Notes under the pieces: generated by a model
Databases searched by the model: none
Seen by the model: the letters and a program-made list of their open reading frames with translations, nothing else
Told to the model about the DNA's origin: nothing
Assembly: GCF_944385615.1 (NCBI RefSeq)
Contig: NZ_CALWXV010000001.1
Span: 62,001 to 126,000 of the forward strand
Length of the DNA stretch: 64,000 nucleotides
Source: an uncultured Flavonifractor sp.
Lineage (GTDB): Bacteria; Bacillota; Clostridia; Oscillospirales; Oscillospiraceae
Reading direction: 5' to 3'
Shown: positions 25,782 through 35,015 of the stretch, piece after piece
Layout of the letters: the number at the start of each line of letters is the position of its first letter
Numbering within the stretch: position 1 is the stretch's first letter
Made by a program: the position numbers and the translations under genes

Positions 25782-26561
25782 ATGGGCATTATAGAAGAAC
25801 TGCAGAGCGACATGGACATCTTTCAGGAGTCCGATGGGATGCAGCGGACCGGTCTCTATCTGGCGAAGGTGACCAACATCAACGACGAGGAAAAGCTTAA
25901 CCGGGTCAAGTGTATTCCCATTGAAAACAATGAGAATGAGGAAACCGACTGGTGCTACGTTATGGCTCCCCTGGGAGGCAAGAACTGCGGACAGTTCTTT
26001 TTTCCCAACGTTAACGATCTGGTGGTGCTGGCCTATCTGGGGGGAGACCCTAGGCGGCCCATTGTGCTGGGGGCCTACTGGAATACCGAGGTGACCCCGC
26101 CCTACCGCATTGAGGAGGGCAAGGTCTACAACTACACCATCAAGACCCCCACCGGTACCGAGCTGCTGTTTTACGACGAGCCGGACAAGCAGAAGGTGAC
26201 CCTCACCCTGCCGTCGGGCACGGTGCTGTCCATCGACGATGAAAACCAGGCGGTGGCCCTCAAGGACAAGGAGGGGAACAACGCCTTGGAGATGGACCTG
26301 AAGGGGGGCAATATCACCCTGAAGGCAAAGACCAAGCTGACCCTGTCGGCGGGGGATACCTCCGTGGTGCTGGAGGCCTCGGGCAATCTGACCGGAAAGT
26401 CCAACAGCAAGATCTCCCTGGAGAGCACCAACATCGAGGAAAAGGGTACCGCAAAGGTGGCGGTCCAGGGGGCGACGGTGGAGGTCAAGGCCGACGCCAC
26501 CATGAATCTACAGGCCTCCGGCCCCACCACCATCAAGGGAGCCATGGTCAACATCAACTGA
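25782..26561 (+). CDS. Spike protein (gp5/VgrG C-terminal-like, OB fold plus beta-helix)
   Basis: This 259-residue protein forms the piercing spike below the hub. Residues about 20-110 are the gp5-type OB fold (GLYLAKVTNINDEEKLNRVK, GQFFFPNVNDLVVLAYLGGD, PRRPIVLGAYWN). From about 125 the chain is a run of short strands (VTLTLPSGTVLSIDDE, LEMDLKGGNITLKAKTKLTL, TTIKGAMVNIN) expected of a triple-stranded beta-helix. There is no lysozyme domain. It begins immediately after the hub stop with AGGGGGGCC upstream. The PAAR-like tip protein is encoded at 42880. Confidence 0.9.
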   Translation: MGIIEELQSDMDIFQESDGMQRTGLYLAKVTNINDEEKLNRVKCIPIENNENEETDWCYVMAPLGGKNCGQFFFPNVNDLVVLAYLGGDPRRPIVLGAYWNTEVTPPYRIEEGKVYNYTIKTPTGTELLFYDEPDKQKVTLTLPSGTVLSIDDENQAVALKDKEGNNALEMDLKGGNITLKAKTKLTLSAGDTSVVLEASGNLTGKSNSKISLESTNIEEKGTAKVAVQGATVEVKADATMNLQASGPTTIKGAMVNIN

Positions 26562-26588
26562 CGAAACCGCAGGAGAGGAGGGGAGCGG

Positions 26589-27008
26589 GTGAACGGAAAA
26601 GAGTTTCTGGGTCGCGGGCTGAAATTCCCGCTCCAGGTGGACCCCAAGACGGGTAAGATCGCCATGGTAGACCAGGAGGAGGACATCAAGGAGGCTATTG
26701 GCATCATCCTGCGGACCGGACGGGGCGAGCGGGTCATGCGGCCGGAGTTTGGCGCCAACACCATGGACTATGCCTTTATGCCGGCCTCCAGCTCCATGCT
26801 CCATTCCATCGCCCACGAGCTGCGGCTCATTCTGCTGGAGCAGGAGCCCCGTATTCGGGATGTGGAGATCCACTGTGAGCAGATGAATCAGCGGGACGGC
26901 TCAGTGGTCATTTATGTGAGCTATACGGTGCGCAGCACCAATAACCGATACAATCACGTCTATCCCTTCTATGTGACAGAGGGGTCGGAAGGGGGCGGCG
27001 CGGAGTGA
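26589..27008 (+). CDS. Baseplate wedge protein gp25-like (Afp9-like)
   Basis: This 139-residue member of the gp25/GPW family links sheath to baseplate and starts sheath assembly. It begins LGRGLKFPLQVDPKTGKIAM and carries the conserved IKEAIGIILRTGRGERVMRPEFGAN-type segment (here residues about 33-57) and HSIAHELRLILLEQEPRI. The start is GTG 26589 after AGGAGAGGAGGGG. Its stop overlaps the next gene's GTG start. Confidence 0.93.
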   Translation: MNGKEFLGRGLKFPLQVDPKTGKIAMVDQEEDIKEAIGIILRTGRGERVMRPEFGANTMDYAFMPASSSMLHSIAHELRLILLEQEPRIRDVEIHCEQMNQRDGSVVIYVSYTVRSTNNRYNHVYPFYVTEGSEGGGAE

Positions 27009-29923
27009 AACAGCCGGTTTTGGACCCCAGGGACCGGGGGGATATCATGGCCCAGCTGGCAGCCCACGCCAGCTCCTACACGCCGGAATGGCGGTATGAG
27101 GGGGCGGAGGACGACCCCGGTTCCGCCCTGGCGGAGCTCTTTGGCGAGATGTTCTACCAGACCGTGGACCGGATGAACTCGGTACCCAGCAAGCTCCACA
27201 CCGAATTTCTCAACCTCACCGGCTTTCGAATGCCAGATCCGGTGCCCGCCGCCGGTTTGCTCCAATTTGACGCCCATGACACGGTGGAGGCCCCGGTGCC
27301 CGTTCCCGAGGGGACCCAGGTATTCACTGAGGACGAGGCGGGGGAGAACGTGGTCTATGAGACCGAGCGGCGGATCGAATCCACCCCCGCCAAGCTGGAG
27401 GCTCTCTTCTATGTGGATCCCCGAAACGAGATGATCCAGCGGGTGGCGCTGGACCGGCCCCAGCCCTTCTTCACCTCTGTAGAGGGGGAGAATCTACAGC
27501 GCCACCGGTTTTCCGTCAGCCAGGACGACGTACTGGCCCTGGCAGGTCCCTGTCAGGTGGAGGTAGAACTCCGCCAGGAGGGGGGCTATCCCGCCAGAGA
27601 GACCGCCGCCCGGCTGGCCGACCCGGAGCTGGGACGGTGGACCTTCCGCTCCGGCGGTGAAGAAAAGCCCTTTGCCAAGGTGGAGGCGGAGGACGACCGT
27701 ATTCTGTTGACCTGCTCCGGCACTGAGATTTTTGAGCCCGACGAGGAGGGGCATTATTCCCTCTCCTGCACCGGAAATTTTGGAAGCGGCAGCATCATCC
27801 TGGATGGGATTAAGCTGCGCAGCCGTCCCATGGAGCGGCTCTCCGTGGACGGGGTGGCCAACGGAGATATCCCTCTGGATCTGGAGGAGGGGGGCTACTG
27901 CTTTGGCCGCCGTCCCACCCCCTACAGCCTGTGCTATTTCCGGTCTAACCAGGTTTTCCGCAAGCGGGGCGCCCGGGTGAACCTGCGCCTGGAGGTAGTT
28001 CCCATCGTGTCCAATCTGGTGGACCAGACTCCTCAATACCAGTTCAACCAGCGGATCATCGACAAGCGGGACGCGGTGGTCATTACCCCTGACGACGTGT
28101 ATGTGTCTCAGGTGGTCTGGGAGTACTTCAACGGCATGGGCTGGCGGCCGCTGACTGTGTCAGGCAGCCGCAACCCCTTCTCCTGTAAGCAGGAGGGGCG
28201 GCTGGAAGTGGTGTTCGATATCCCAGCCGATTTGCAGAAGAGCGAGGTCAACGCGGAGGAAGGCTACTTCATCCGGGCCCGGGTGGTCCATGTGGAAAAC
28301 CAGTTTTCCATGACGCCCCGCTGGGTGGTTCCCTTCCTGAAGGGGGCTGACTGTATCTGGGATTACACCGACGGCCTGCCCGCCGACCGGTGCCGGGGAG
28401 AGAACAACGGGGATGTGGTCCAGATGGAGGACATCGCCCAGGTGGACCGCCTCTCCTTTCCCGCCCTGGTGGGGCTGGAGGAGTATCCCCGATCCATGTA
28501 TTTTTGCTTCCAACGCTCTCCCCACGCCATGCCCCTGTCCATCTATTTTGATATGGCCGGGCGGGTGAAGCTGGAAGACAAGCTGCGCTTTGAGGCCTGG
28601 ACCGGGGAGCGGTTTGAGCCGGTGCGCTCGGTGGATCTGACCCGCAACCTGCTTCACCCCGGCGTCATGCTCCTCTACCTGTCCAAACCCTTGCCCCAGC
28701 ACACCTTCTTCGGTGTGGAGGGCTGCTGGCTGCGGCTCTCCCGCAGCTCCTATCTGGAGAACAGCGGGGGCTGGCCCCGGGTGAACGCCGTCCGGCTGAA
28801 CATCGTGGAAGCGGTCCAGCGGCAGAAGGCGGAGGATCAGATGTTCTCCACCGGACCTTATGAGGCCAACAAGGAGCTTGCCCTGCTGTACACCCCTGTT
28901 CTGGACACCCAGGTGTGGGTGGACGAGGTGCGCAGCCTGGCGGTGGCCGACGCGGAAGCCCTGAAACAGGCCATGCCTGACCGGGTATCCCTGGAGTGGG
29001 ATGACCGGGTGCTCACCCACTGCTGGGTGCGCTGGGAGCGCCGGGACGAACTGGCTTTGGCCGGTCCTCAGGAGCGGTGCTACAGCCTGGACCCCTATAC
29101 CGGGATCATCACCTTCGGCAACGGCATCCATGGCCGGGTGCCGTCGGAGGGGGAGGAAAATCTGCGGGTAAGCTACTCCTATGGCGGCGGCAGTGTGGGC
29201 AACCGGCCCGCCGGTGCGGTGCGGCAGCTCATCGGGGCTCTGCCCCGGATCAGCCGGGTGGAAAACCTGACCCCCATGAGCGGGGGCACCGACCGGTTCC
29301 CCCTGGAAAAGGCGGACGCCATCGGCAACAAGCGCCTGCGCCACCGGGAAAAGGCCGCCGGTGCCCGGGATTTTGAGGAAATCGTCACCCAGGACTTCCC
29401 CCAGGCCCGGCATGTGAAGTGCTTTCCCGGCCGGGACGCCGCCGGAGCCTACGCCCCCGGCCATGTGAGCGTGGTGGTGGAGGGCATCGATCTGGACAGC
29501 CGCCGGGTGACCGACGATCTGTGCCAGCGGATCTATGACCAGCTCTCCCAGCAATGCGACTGTGTCCTGGCGGCGGAGGGACGGCTCCATGTGGTGGGGT
29601 CCACCGTTATCACCGTCAGCAGCACCATTACTGTGGAGATGGAGGACCTGGACCAGAGCGCCGTCACCCAGCAGGCCATTGCCCAGCGGCTGGAGGAGCT
29701 CATCAACGGCCGCTGGCGGGAGCGGGATATCGGCAGTCAGCTGCGGGTGGCCCAGGTGTGGCAGACCGTGCGGGATACTCCCAATGTGCGCCTGGTGCGC
29801 AGCATCCTGCTGGAAGGCCGCTTTGATGAGGCGGGGGTCCAGCGGGTGGTGCCTCTGGAGCAGGACGATGCCTATCCCTACGCTACCGTGAAGAGCGGTA
29901 TCCACCTGATCCAGGTGGAATAA
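27005..29923 (+). CDS. Baseplate J-like wedge protein (Afp11-like)
   Basis: This large 972-residue baseplate component belongs to the gpJ/gp6 family that forms the wedges holding the spike complex. The N-terminus (PRDRGDIMAQLAAHASSYTP, DPGSALAELFGEMFYQTVDR) is the Afp11 entry. The characteristic gpJ core is near residues 680-760: DPYTGIITFGNGIHGRVPSE, SYSYGGGSVGNRPAGAVRQL, then KRLRHREKAAGARDFEEIV. The C-terminus has a Q/E-rich helix and VAQVWQTVRDTPNVRLVRSI. It starts at GTG 27005, overlapping the gp25 stop. Confidence 0.9.
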   Translation: MKQPVLDPRDRGDIMAQLAAHASSYTPEWRYEGAEDDPGSALAELFGEMFYQTVDRMNSVPSKLHTEFLNLTGFRMPDPVPAAGLLQFDAHDTVEAPVPVPEGTQVFTEDEAGENVVYETERRIESTPAKLEALFYVDPRNEMIQRVALDRPQPFFTSVEGENLQRHRFSVSQDDVLALAGPCQVEVELRQEGGYPARETAARLADPELGRWTFRSGGEEKPFAKVEAEDDRILLTCSGTEIFEPDEEGHYSLSCTGNFGSGSIILDGIKLRSRPMERLSVDGVANGDIPLDLEEGGYCFGRRPTPYSLCYFRSNQVFRKRGARVNLRLEVVPIVSNLVDQTPQYQFNQRIIDKRDAVVITPDDVYVSQVVWEYFNGMGWRPLTVSGSRNPFSCKQEGRLEVVFDIPADLQKSEVNAEEGYFIRARVVHVENQFSMTPRWVVPFLKGADCIWDYTDGLPADRCRGENNGDVVQMEDIAQVDRLSFPALVGLEEYPRSMYFCFQRSPHAMPLSIYFDMAGRVKLEDKLRFEAWTGERFEPVRSVDLTRNLLHPGVMLLYLSKPLPQHTFFGVEGCWLRLSRSSYLENSGGWPRVNAVRLNIVEAVQRQKAEDQMFSTGPYEANKELALLYTPVLDTQVWVDEVRSLAVADAEALKQAMPDRVSLEWDDRVLTHCWVRWERRDELALAGPQERCYSLDPYTGIITFGNGIHGRVPSEGEENLRVSYSYGGGSVGNRPAGAVRQLIGALPRISRVENLTPMSGGTDRFPLEKADAIGNKRLRHREKAAGARDFEEIVTQDFPQARHVKCFPGRDAAGAYAPGHVSVVVEGIDLDSRRVTDDLCQRIYDQLSQQCDCVLAAEGRLHVVGSTVITVSSTITVEMEDLDQSAVTQQAIAQRLEELINGRWRERDIGSQLRVAQVWQTVRDTPNVRLVRSILLEGRFDEAGVQRVVPLEQDDAYPYATVKSGIHLIQVE

Positions 29924-29971
29924 GGAAGCAAAATCAATGTGTGAACGAGACAGAGAAGGAGGCCCGAGCCT

Positions 29972-32047
29972 GTGCTGAACGCCCGCAATCTGGATGACCA
30001 GACCTATGAGCAGATCGTAAAGACGGCAGAGGGCCGGCTTCCGTGGCTGTGTCCGTCTTGGACGGACCACAACGCCCACGATCCGGGCATCACCATCCTG
30101 GAGCTGATGGCCTGGTACAAGGAAATGCAGCAGTACCACATGAACCAGTTCACCGACGAACTGCGGTGCAAACTGCTCAAGCTGGTGGGCATTCACCGGC
30201 AACCTGCCACCCCCGCCCGGTGTGCCCTGGAGCTGGGGGAGGACTGCCCGGCCTGTCTGGAGGGCACCCCCCTGGTCACCCGGGAGGGTATCCGCTTTGA
30301 GCTGGCTGAGGCTCTGCCCGCCCAGCGGCCGGTCATCGCCCAGGTACAGATGGCCCAGGGAGATCGGCTGGTGAATGTGGGGGAGCAGCTGAGAGACCGG
30401 CGCATCACCTTCCAGCCCTTTGGCGGGGAGGGGGAGACCCCCTCGTCCCTGCGCATCGGCTTTTCACAGCTGGGGGAGGGGAATCTGCGGCTGTGGTTCG
30501 ACGTGGCCACCCCCGCCGGTGCCCCCCGGAATCCCTTTGCCGACCGGGACCAGACCCCACGGGTCATCTCCTGGCAGTGCGAGGGGGCGGAGGGGACCCA
30601 GCTGCTTCAGGACGACACCCACGCCCTCAGCGTCAGCGGCTATGTGACCCTCCGGCCTCAGGGAGTGTGGCCCGCCGGGGCGGACGGCCTGTACTGGCTG
30701 GTGCTTACCCTCGACGATCCAGGATGTGAGGAGAGCGTGCGGCTGTCCGGCCTGTCGGCCAAACGGTGGCCCGCGCTCCAGCGGGAGACCTGGGCCAAAA
30801 GCCACCTGTTCCGGGCGGAATCCCAGGCCGACTGGACGGTGTGCCTCAGCGACGCCCAGGCGGTGGAGGGGGAGCTGGCGGTCTTTGTCCGTACGGCGGA
30901 CCGTTGGACCCAGACCGGCAAATGGCTGGCGGTAGCCACCACCGAAGGGCGGCTGCTCCAGGTAGACACCACTGCCGCCGTTCAGGATGGGGCGGACAAC
31001 CTGCTGGTGGTCAGCCTGAACCCGGTCCACAGCGGCCGGCTCCTGTTTGATGCCAAGGGCCTGCCCGGGGAGACCTTTTTTCTGGACCTGGGGGGAAGGA
31101 CTGCCCTGACCGACTCCTTTGTGCTGCTGTGCGACACCCTGGACCGGGACGGCCAGATCCGGCCCGCCCTGTGGCGGTGTGTGGAGGACTTCTATGCCTG
31201 TGGTCCCAGGGACCGGGTGTTCACCTATGACCCGGTACGGGAGACCATCACCTTTGGCGACGGTGAGCATGGCGCGATGCCCTGCCGGGGGGAAGGCACG
31301 ATCCTGGTGGCCGATTTGACCTTAACCTACGGCGCGGGGGGCAACATCCCCGTCGGAACGGATAACCTATCCTTTGTGGACAGCGGAGAAAAGGTTCCCA
31401 ACCGGGCCGCCGTGGGCGGTGGGAACCGGGAGAGCGTGGCTCAGGCCCAGGCCCGGCTGCTTCAGATGCTGAGTACCACCCGCAAGTGCGTGTCCGCCGC
31501 CGACTATGAGCGGCTGGCCAGAGAGACCCCCGGCCTGCGGGTGGCGGCGGCCAAGGCCCTGCCCGCCTACGATCCCGACGAGCCCGCCGGGGTGAGCCGG
31601 ATGCCCACCGTGACGGTGGTGGTGGTACCCGCCGGGATGGGGGAGCGCCCCCTGCCCGACCGGCGCTTTTTGGAGGCGGTGCAGCGGCAACTGGATGGGG
31701 TGCGGCCCATCGGTACCCGGGTGAAGGTGGTGCCACCGGTCTATGTGGACCTATTTGTACAGGTCACCCTGCGGGGGGGCGAGAACGGAACGGAGGCCGC
31801 TCTGGCGGCGGGTCTGCGGACCTATCTGGAAGAGGCCGGCATTGGCGCCACCCTCCAGGTTGGAGATGTGGCCGCTTTGGTCCAGAGTATTCCCGGAGTA
31901 TTGCAGGTCCGGGATGTGGACCTGCGCTCCCCCAATCCGGGCTGTTACCAGAATTCCGAGGGAGACATCCGCCTGCCCCGGCTGGCCATCCCTCGGCTGA
32001 AGGAGCTCCGGTTGGAGCGCCTGCCGGCGGAATGGACCAGTCGTTGA
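29972..32047 (+). CDS. Second baseplate J-like wedge protein (Afp12-like)
   Basis: This 691-residue protein is a second gpJ-type wedge that would pair with the one just upstream, as Afp11 and Afp12 do. It opens LNARNLDDQTYEQIVKTAEG and contains WTDHNAHDPGITILELMAWY. It then has the J-core VFTYDPVRETITFGDGEHGA, LTLTYGAGGNIPVGTDNLSF, ESVAQAQARLLQMLSTTRKC, VSAADYERLARETPGLRVA and LVQSIPGVLQVRDVDL. The start is GTG 29972 with GAAGGAGGCCC upstream. Confidence 0.9.
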   Translation: MLNARNLDDQTYEQIVKTAEGRLPWLCPSWTDHNAHDPGITILELMAWYKEMQQYHMNQFTDELRCKLLKLVGIHRQPATPARCALELGEDCPACLEGTPLVTREGIRFELAEALPAQRPVIAQVQMAQGDRLVNVGEQLRDRRITFQPFGGEGETPSSLRIGFSQLGEGNLRLWFDVATPAGAPRNPFADRDQTPRVISWQCEGAEGTQLLQDDTHALSVSGYVTLRPQGVWPAGADGLYWLVLTLDDPGCEESVRLSGLSAKRWPALQRETWAKSHLFRAESQADWTVCLSDAQAVEGELAVFVRTADRWTQTGKWLAVATTEGRLLQVDTTAAVQDGADNLLVVSLNPVHSGRLLFDAKGLPGETFFLDLGGRTALTDSFVLLCDTLDRDGQIRPALWRCVEDFYACGPRDRVFTYDPVRETITFGDGEHGAMPCRGEGTILVADLTLTYGAGGNIPVGTDNLSFVDSGEKVPNRAAVGGGNRESVAQAQARLLQMLSTTRKCVSAADYERLARETPGLRVAAAKALPAYDPDEPAGVSRMPTVTVVVVPAGMGERPLPDRRFLEAVQRQLDGVRPIGTRVKVVPPVYVDLFVQVTLRGGENGTEAALAAGLRTYLEEAGIGATLQVGDVAALVQSIPGVLQVRDVDLRSPNPGCYQNSEGDIRLPRLAIPRLKELRLERLPAEWTSR

Positions 32048-32083
32048 GACAGAATCTGAGGATCAAAGGAGCGTGAAGGCGAC

Positions 32084-33190
32084 ATGGAGCCGATCCAGAC
32101 ACAGATGGTTTATTGCTGTGCGGAGCAGTGGCTGGGGGGCCGCTTCCACCAGATCGAGCCCTGGGGAGACGGCCTGCGTCTGGACGCGGCCCGGGCCTCC
32201 GCCGGACTCTACTGCATGGCAGCGGTAGACAGTGGCGAGAACGGCTTCTCCTGGGGCCGGGCGGTGGTGGAGGCGGACCTGCCGCCGGACACCGCCCTGC
32301 GGGTATATGCCTACGCCTCCGATACCAGACAGTGGGGGGACTGGGCCGACCTGGACCAGGGTATCCGCTCCATTGAGGGGGACCCCACGAAGGCATTGCA
32401 AACCATTTTCGGCCCGCCGGTGGCCCAACAGGGAGACTGCCTGCTGGGGCGCACTGGACGGTACCTGTGGCTCATGCTGGAGTTGGCTGCCACAGGCAGC
32501 CATTCCCCGGTGATCCACACCCTTCGGCTGCAAATGGGCGGGGACCACATGGCCGACTACTTACCTGCCATCTACCAGCAGGAGAATTTCACCCGGCGCT
32601 TTTTGTCGGTGTTCAACAGCATGTACGCCGATATGGAACGCTCCATTGACGCTCTGCCCGGGCGGATGGACTATCAGCACACCGGCGGGGCGCTGCTGCG
32701 CTACCTGGCCTCCTGGGTGTGCGTGGAGGAGGACGGCGGCGACGATCGGCTGCGGGAGCGCATCCGTACCGCCCTGTCCGACTATGAGGAGCGGTACACT
32801 GTGGAGGGGGTGCGGAAAAGTGTTCGCCGCCTCACCGGCCGGGACCCCATCCTCATCGAGCATTTCCAGGTCTCCCCCAACCGGCCGGACTGCCGGGACC
32901 CGGACCTGTACCGGCGGCTGTACGGGGAGGACCCCTATCGGTTTTTTGTACTGCTGCCGGAGGATACCTTCTCCAGCCAGCGGGAGCGGGAGGCCTTTCA
33001 GCGGGACATGGAGGAGGTCATCCCTGCGGGGATGAGCATGCAGATGATCCAGATCAAGCCCTGCATCCAGCTGGACTGGCACACCTATCTGGGGGTCAAC
33101 TCCCGGATAGGCGGCTATGTGCCGGCGGCCATTGACGAGCAGGTGACCATTCATTACGATACCACGATCGGAGGAGCCAACCATGAATAA
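32084..33190 (+). CDS. Phage tail protein I-like baseplate protein (gpI)
   Basis: This protein has 368 residues. After a variable N-terminal beta-rich part (about 1-150) it has the gpI-like pattern HMADYLPAIYQQENFTRRFL, SVFNSMYADMERSIDALPGR, GALLRYLASWVCVEEDGG and ALSDYEERYTVEGVRKSVRR, then LTGRDPILIEHFQ. In P2 and eCIS this protein caps the baseplate rim and carries fibres. Here no fibre gene follows, so its distal partner is unknown. AAAGGAGCG is upstream. The next gene starts inside its last eight bases. Confidence 0.85.
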   Translation: MEPIQTQMVYCCAEQWLGGRFHQIEPWGDGLRLDAARASAGLYCMAAVDSGENGFSWGRAVVEADLPPDTALRVYAYASDTRQWGDWADLDQGIRSIEGDPTKALQTIFGPPVAQQGDCLLGRTGRYLWLMLELAATGSHSPVIHTLRLQMGGDHMADYLPAIYQQENFTRRFLSVFNSMYADMERSIDALPGRMDYQHTGGALLRYLASWVCVEEDGGDDRLRERIRTALSDYEERYTVEGVRKSVRRLTGRDPILIEHFQVSPNRPDCRDPDLYRRLYGEDPYRFFVLLPEDTFSSQREREAFQRDMEEVIPAGMSMQMIQIKPCIQLDWHTYLGVNSRIGGYVPAAIDEQVTIHYDTTIGGANHE

Positions 33191-34961
33191 CGCCAATTTT
33201 TTCCCTTTGGAGCGCAACCGGTATTTCTACGGCAAGCTGCTCACCGTGCGGGATTTTGAGGTGGAACAGCGGTACCACTGCACCAAGCGGGCGCTGCTCA
33301 ACCGGCTGATCCATGGCGCCGGCGTGGTATGCGGCCTGGGCGTCACCGCCAGCGACGAGTCCACCCTGATGATCGAAAGCGGCATGGCCCTGGACTACCA
33401 GGGCCGGGAGATCATCCTGCCTGAGACGCTGTTCCGCAAGTTGCAGATGCTGGAGGGTCAGGAAACCCTGTCGGACAGCAAGGACGCCTATCTCTGCCTG
33501 ACCTACGCCGAGGAGGATGTGGAGCCGGTAAACGCCACCGGCGCCGAGGTGGGGGCCCAGCGGCAGTTTGATCTGACCCGGGAGGGCTACCGCCTGTTCC
33601 TCACCCCCGAGCCTCCCGCCTATCAGAGCCTTCTGGAGGCCGGTGGCCGGGAGAATGTGACGGTGCTCTATCAGAGCGAGGATTTGATCCTGGTCCTGTC
33701 CTTGCCCACCGTCCTGTGCGCCGGGGAGGAGTTCCAGGCCCAGGTCCTGGTGGTCAAGCATGAGAAGACCCCGCCGGTGCAGTTCTCTCTGGAGGGGGAG
33801 AACAGCTTTGTGGAGAGCGACAACGGCCGGGTGCGGCTGGCCTACCGGGAGAGCCGGGAGGAGAAGCGGTGTGTCTACACGGTGGACTTCCCCCTGCGGG
33901 CCAAGGCCCTCAGCGATGTGGACAGCCAGCTCTTCCCCAACGGCTGCGAGCTCAATGTGGAGCTGGGCAGCCACCACTATAAAAATTATCTGACGGTGGA
34001 GGCCGCCGTCCGGCTGTGCCGGGACTGGGAGGACGCCCGGCTCCGTCGCCGCCAGACCGACGATCTCTCCCGCCATCTGCGGGGACGGGACGTGCCCCTG
34101 TACCTGGCCAAGCTGGAGCTCATCCACTCCGCCGGCGGTGTGTTTGTGGGCACGGTCACCAACCTTCCCTTCCAGCAGCAGGTCAGCGGTGAGGGGGAGA
34201 ACAAAAACGGCGGTGCGGGCGAGCTGACGGTGACCACCTCAGTGCGCAGCCTGGAATACTGGCAGAAGCCCGATGTAAAGGCCATCTATCAGCCCTCCAC
34301 TGGAGGACTGCATTTGAACTTTGGCATCCCCTCCCCGGAACAGTATGACTACGCCGTGGCCCACGGCATGGTAGAGATGGCCCTGCCCGGCGGCATCCGG
34401 GTAAACAGCCGGATCTATTCTGAGGAGATCGCCCACGGTCTGGGCAACGGTGCGGTGGATGTGCGCCTGAGCGTGGAGTTTGCCGACCGGGAGAGCGGCG
34501 AGACCGCCCTGTTGTGCGGCAACAGCGAGGTATTCAAGTCCAAGGCCGTGAAGATTTCGCCCCCCTGGGTGGAGGCGGCGGCGGTGGTGTACCCCGAGCG
34601 GGGCACCATGCGCATCGGCCTGTGGCTCCACGATACGGTGGACGGCAATCTGGTGCGGGTCCACTACTTTGCCCAAAAACCGGAGCGGGACACCAGCCGC
34701 ATCCTGTCCCAGCGGCGGGTGAGCCTGTCGGTGACACCGGAGTTCTCCCGGCTGAGCCGGCGGGGCAAGCTCCAGTTCCAGGCCGAGGTGGTGGGCTCCG
34801 AGGACAAGAGCGTGCAGTGGAGCGTGAAGGAGGAGAACGGCGGCGCCATTGACCGCAACGGCCTCTATCAGGCCCCCGAGCTGCCCGGCACCTATGAGAT
34901 CGTCGCTGTGGCCGGCGCGGACGAGGCGGTGCGGGCCAGCGCCTTTATCATTGTGGAATAA
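33183..34961 (+). CDS. eCIS baseplate-associated protein with C-terminal Ig-like domain
   Basis: This 592-residue protein starts FFPLERNRYFYGKLLTVRDF, EVEQRYHCTKRALLNRLIHG, AGVVCGLGV, a signature I associate with proteins accompanying Afp-like baseplate genes; its function is not established. The middle is beta-rich. The last 85 residues (LSVTPEFSRLSRRGKLQFQA, VQWSVKEENGGAIDRNGLYQ) look like a bacterial Ig-like (Big_2 type) domain, which could serve as a surface or glycan contact and could substitute for a fibre. It overlaps the preceding gene by eight bases. Confidence 0.7.
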   Translation: MNNANFFPLERNRYFYGKLLTVRDFEVEQRYHCTKRALLNRLIHGAGVVCGLGVTASDESTLMIESGMALDYQGREIILPETLFRKLQMLEGQETLSDSKDAYLCLTYAEEDVEPVNATGAEVGAQRQFDLTREGYRLFLTPEPPAYQSLLEAGGRENVTVLYQSEDLILVLSLPTVLCAGEEFQAQVLVVKHEKTPPVQFSLEGENSFVESDNGRVRLAYRESREEKRCVYTVDFPLRAKALSDVDSQLFPNGCELNVELGSHHYKNYLTVEAAVRLCRDWEDARLRRRQTDDLSRHLRGRDVPLYLAKLELIHSAGGVFVGTVTNLPFQQQVSGEGENKNGGAGELTVTTSVRSLEYWQKPDVKAIYQPSTGGLHLNFGIPSPEQYDYAVAHGMVEMALPGGIRVNSRIYSEEIAHGLGNGAVDVRLSVEFADRESGETALLCGNSEVFKSKAVKISPPWVEAAAVVYPERGTMRIGLWLHDTVDGNLVRVHYFAQKPERDTSRILSQRRVSLSVTPEFSRLSRRGKLQFQAEVVGSEDKSVQWSVKEENGGAIDRNGLYQAPELPGTYEIVAVAGADEAVRASAFIIVE

Positions 34962-35015
34962 GGCCTCCGGGGCCCATAGCGCCCGGTTGTAATTTAAGGG
35001 AGAGGAGAGGGCTTT

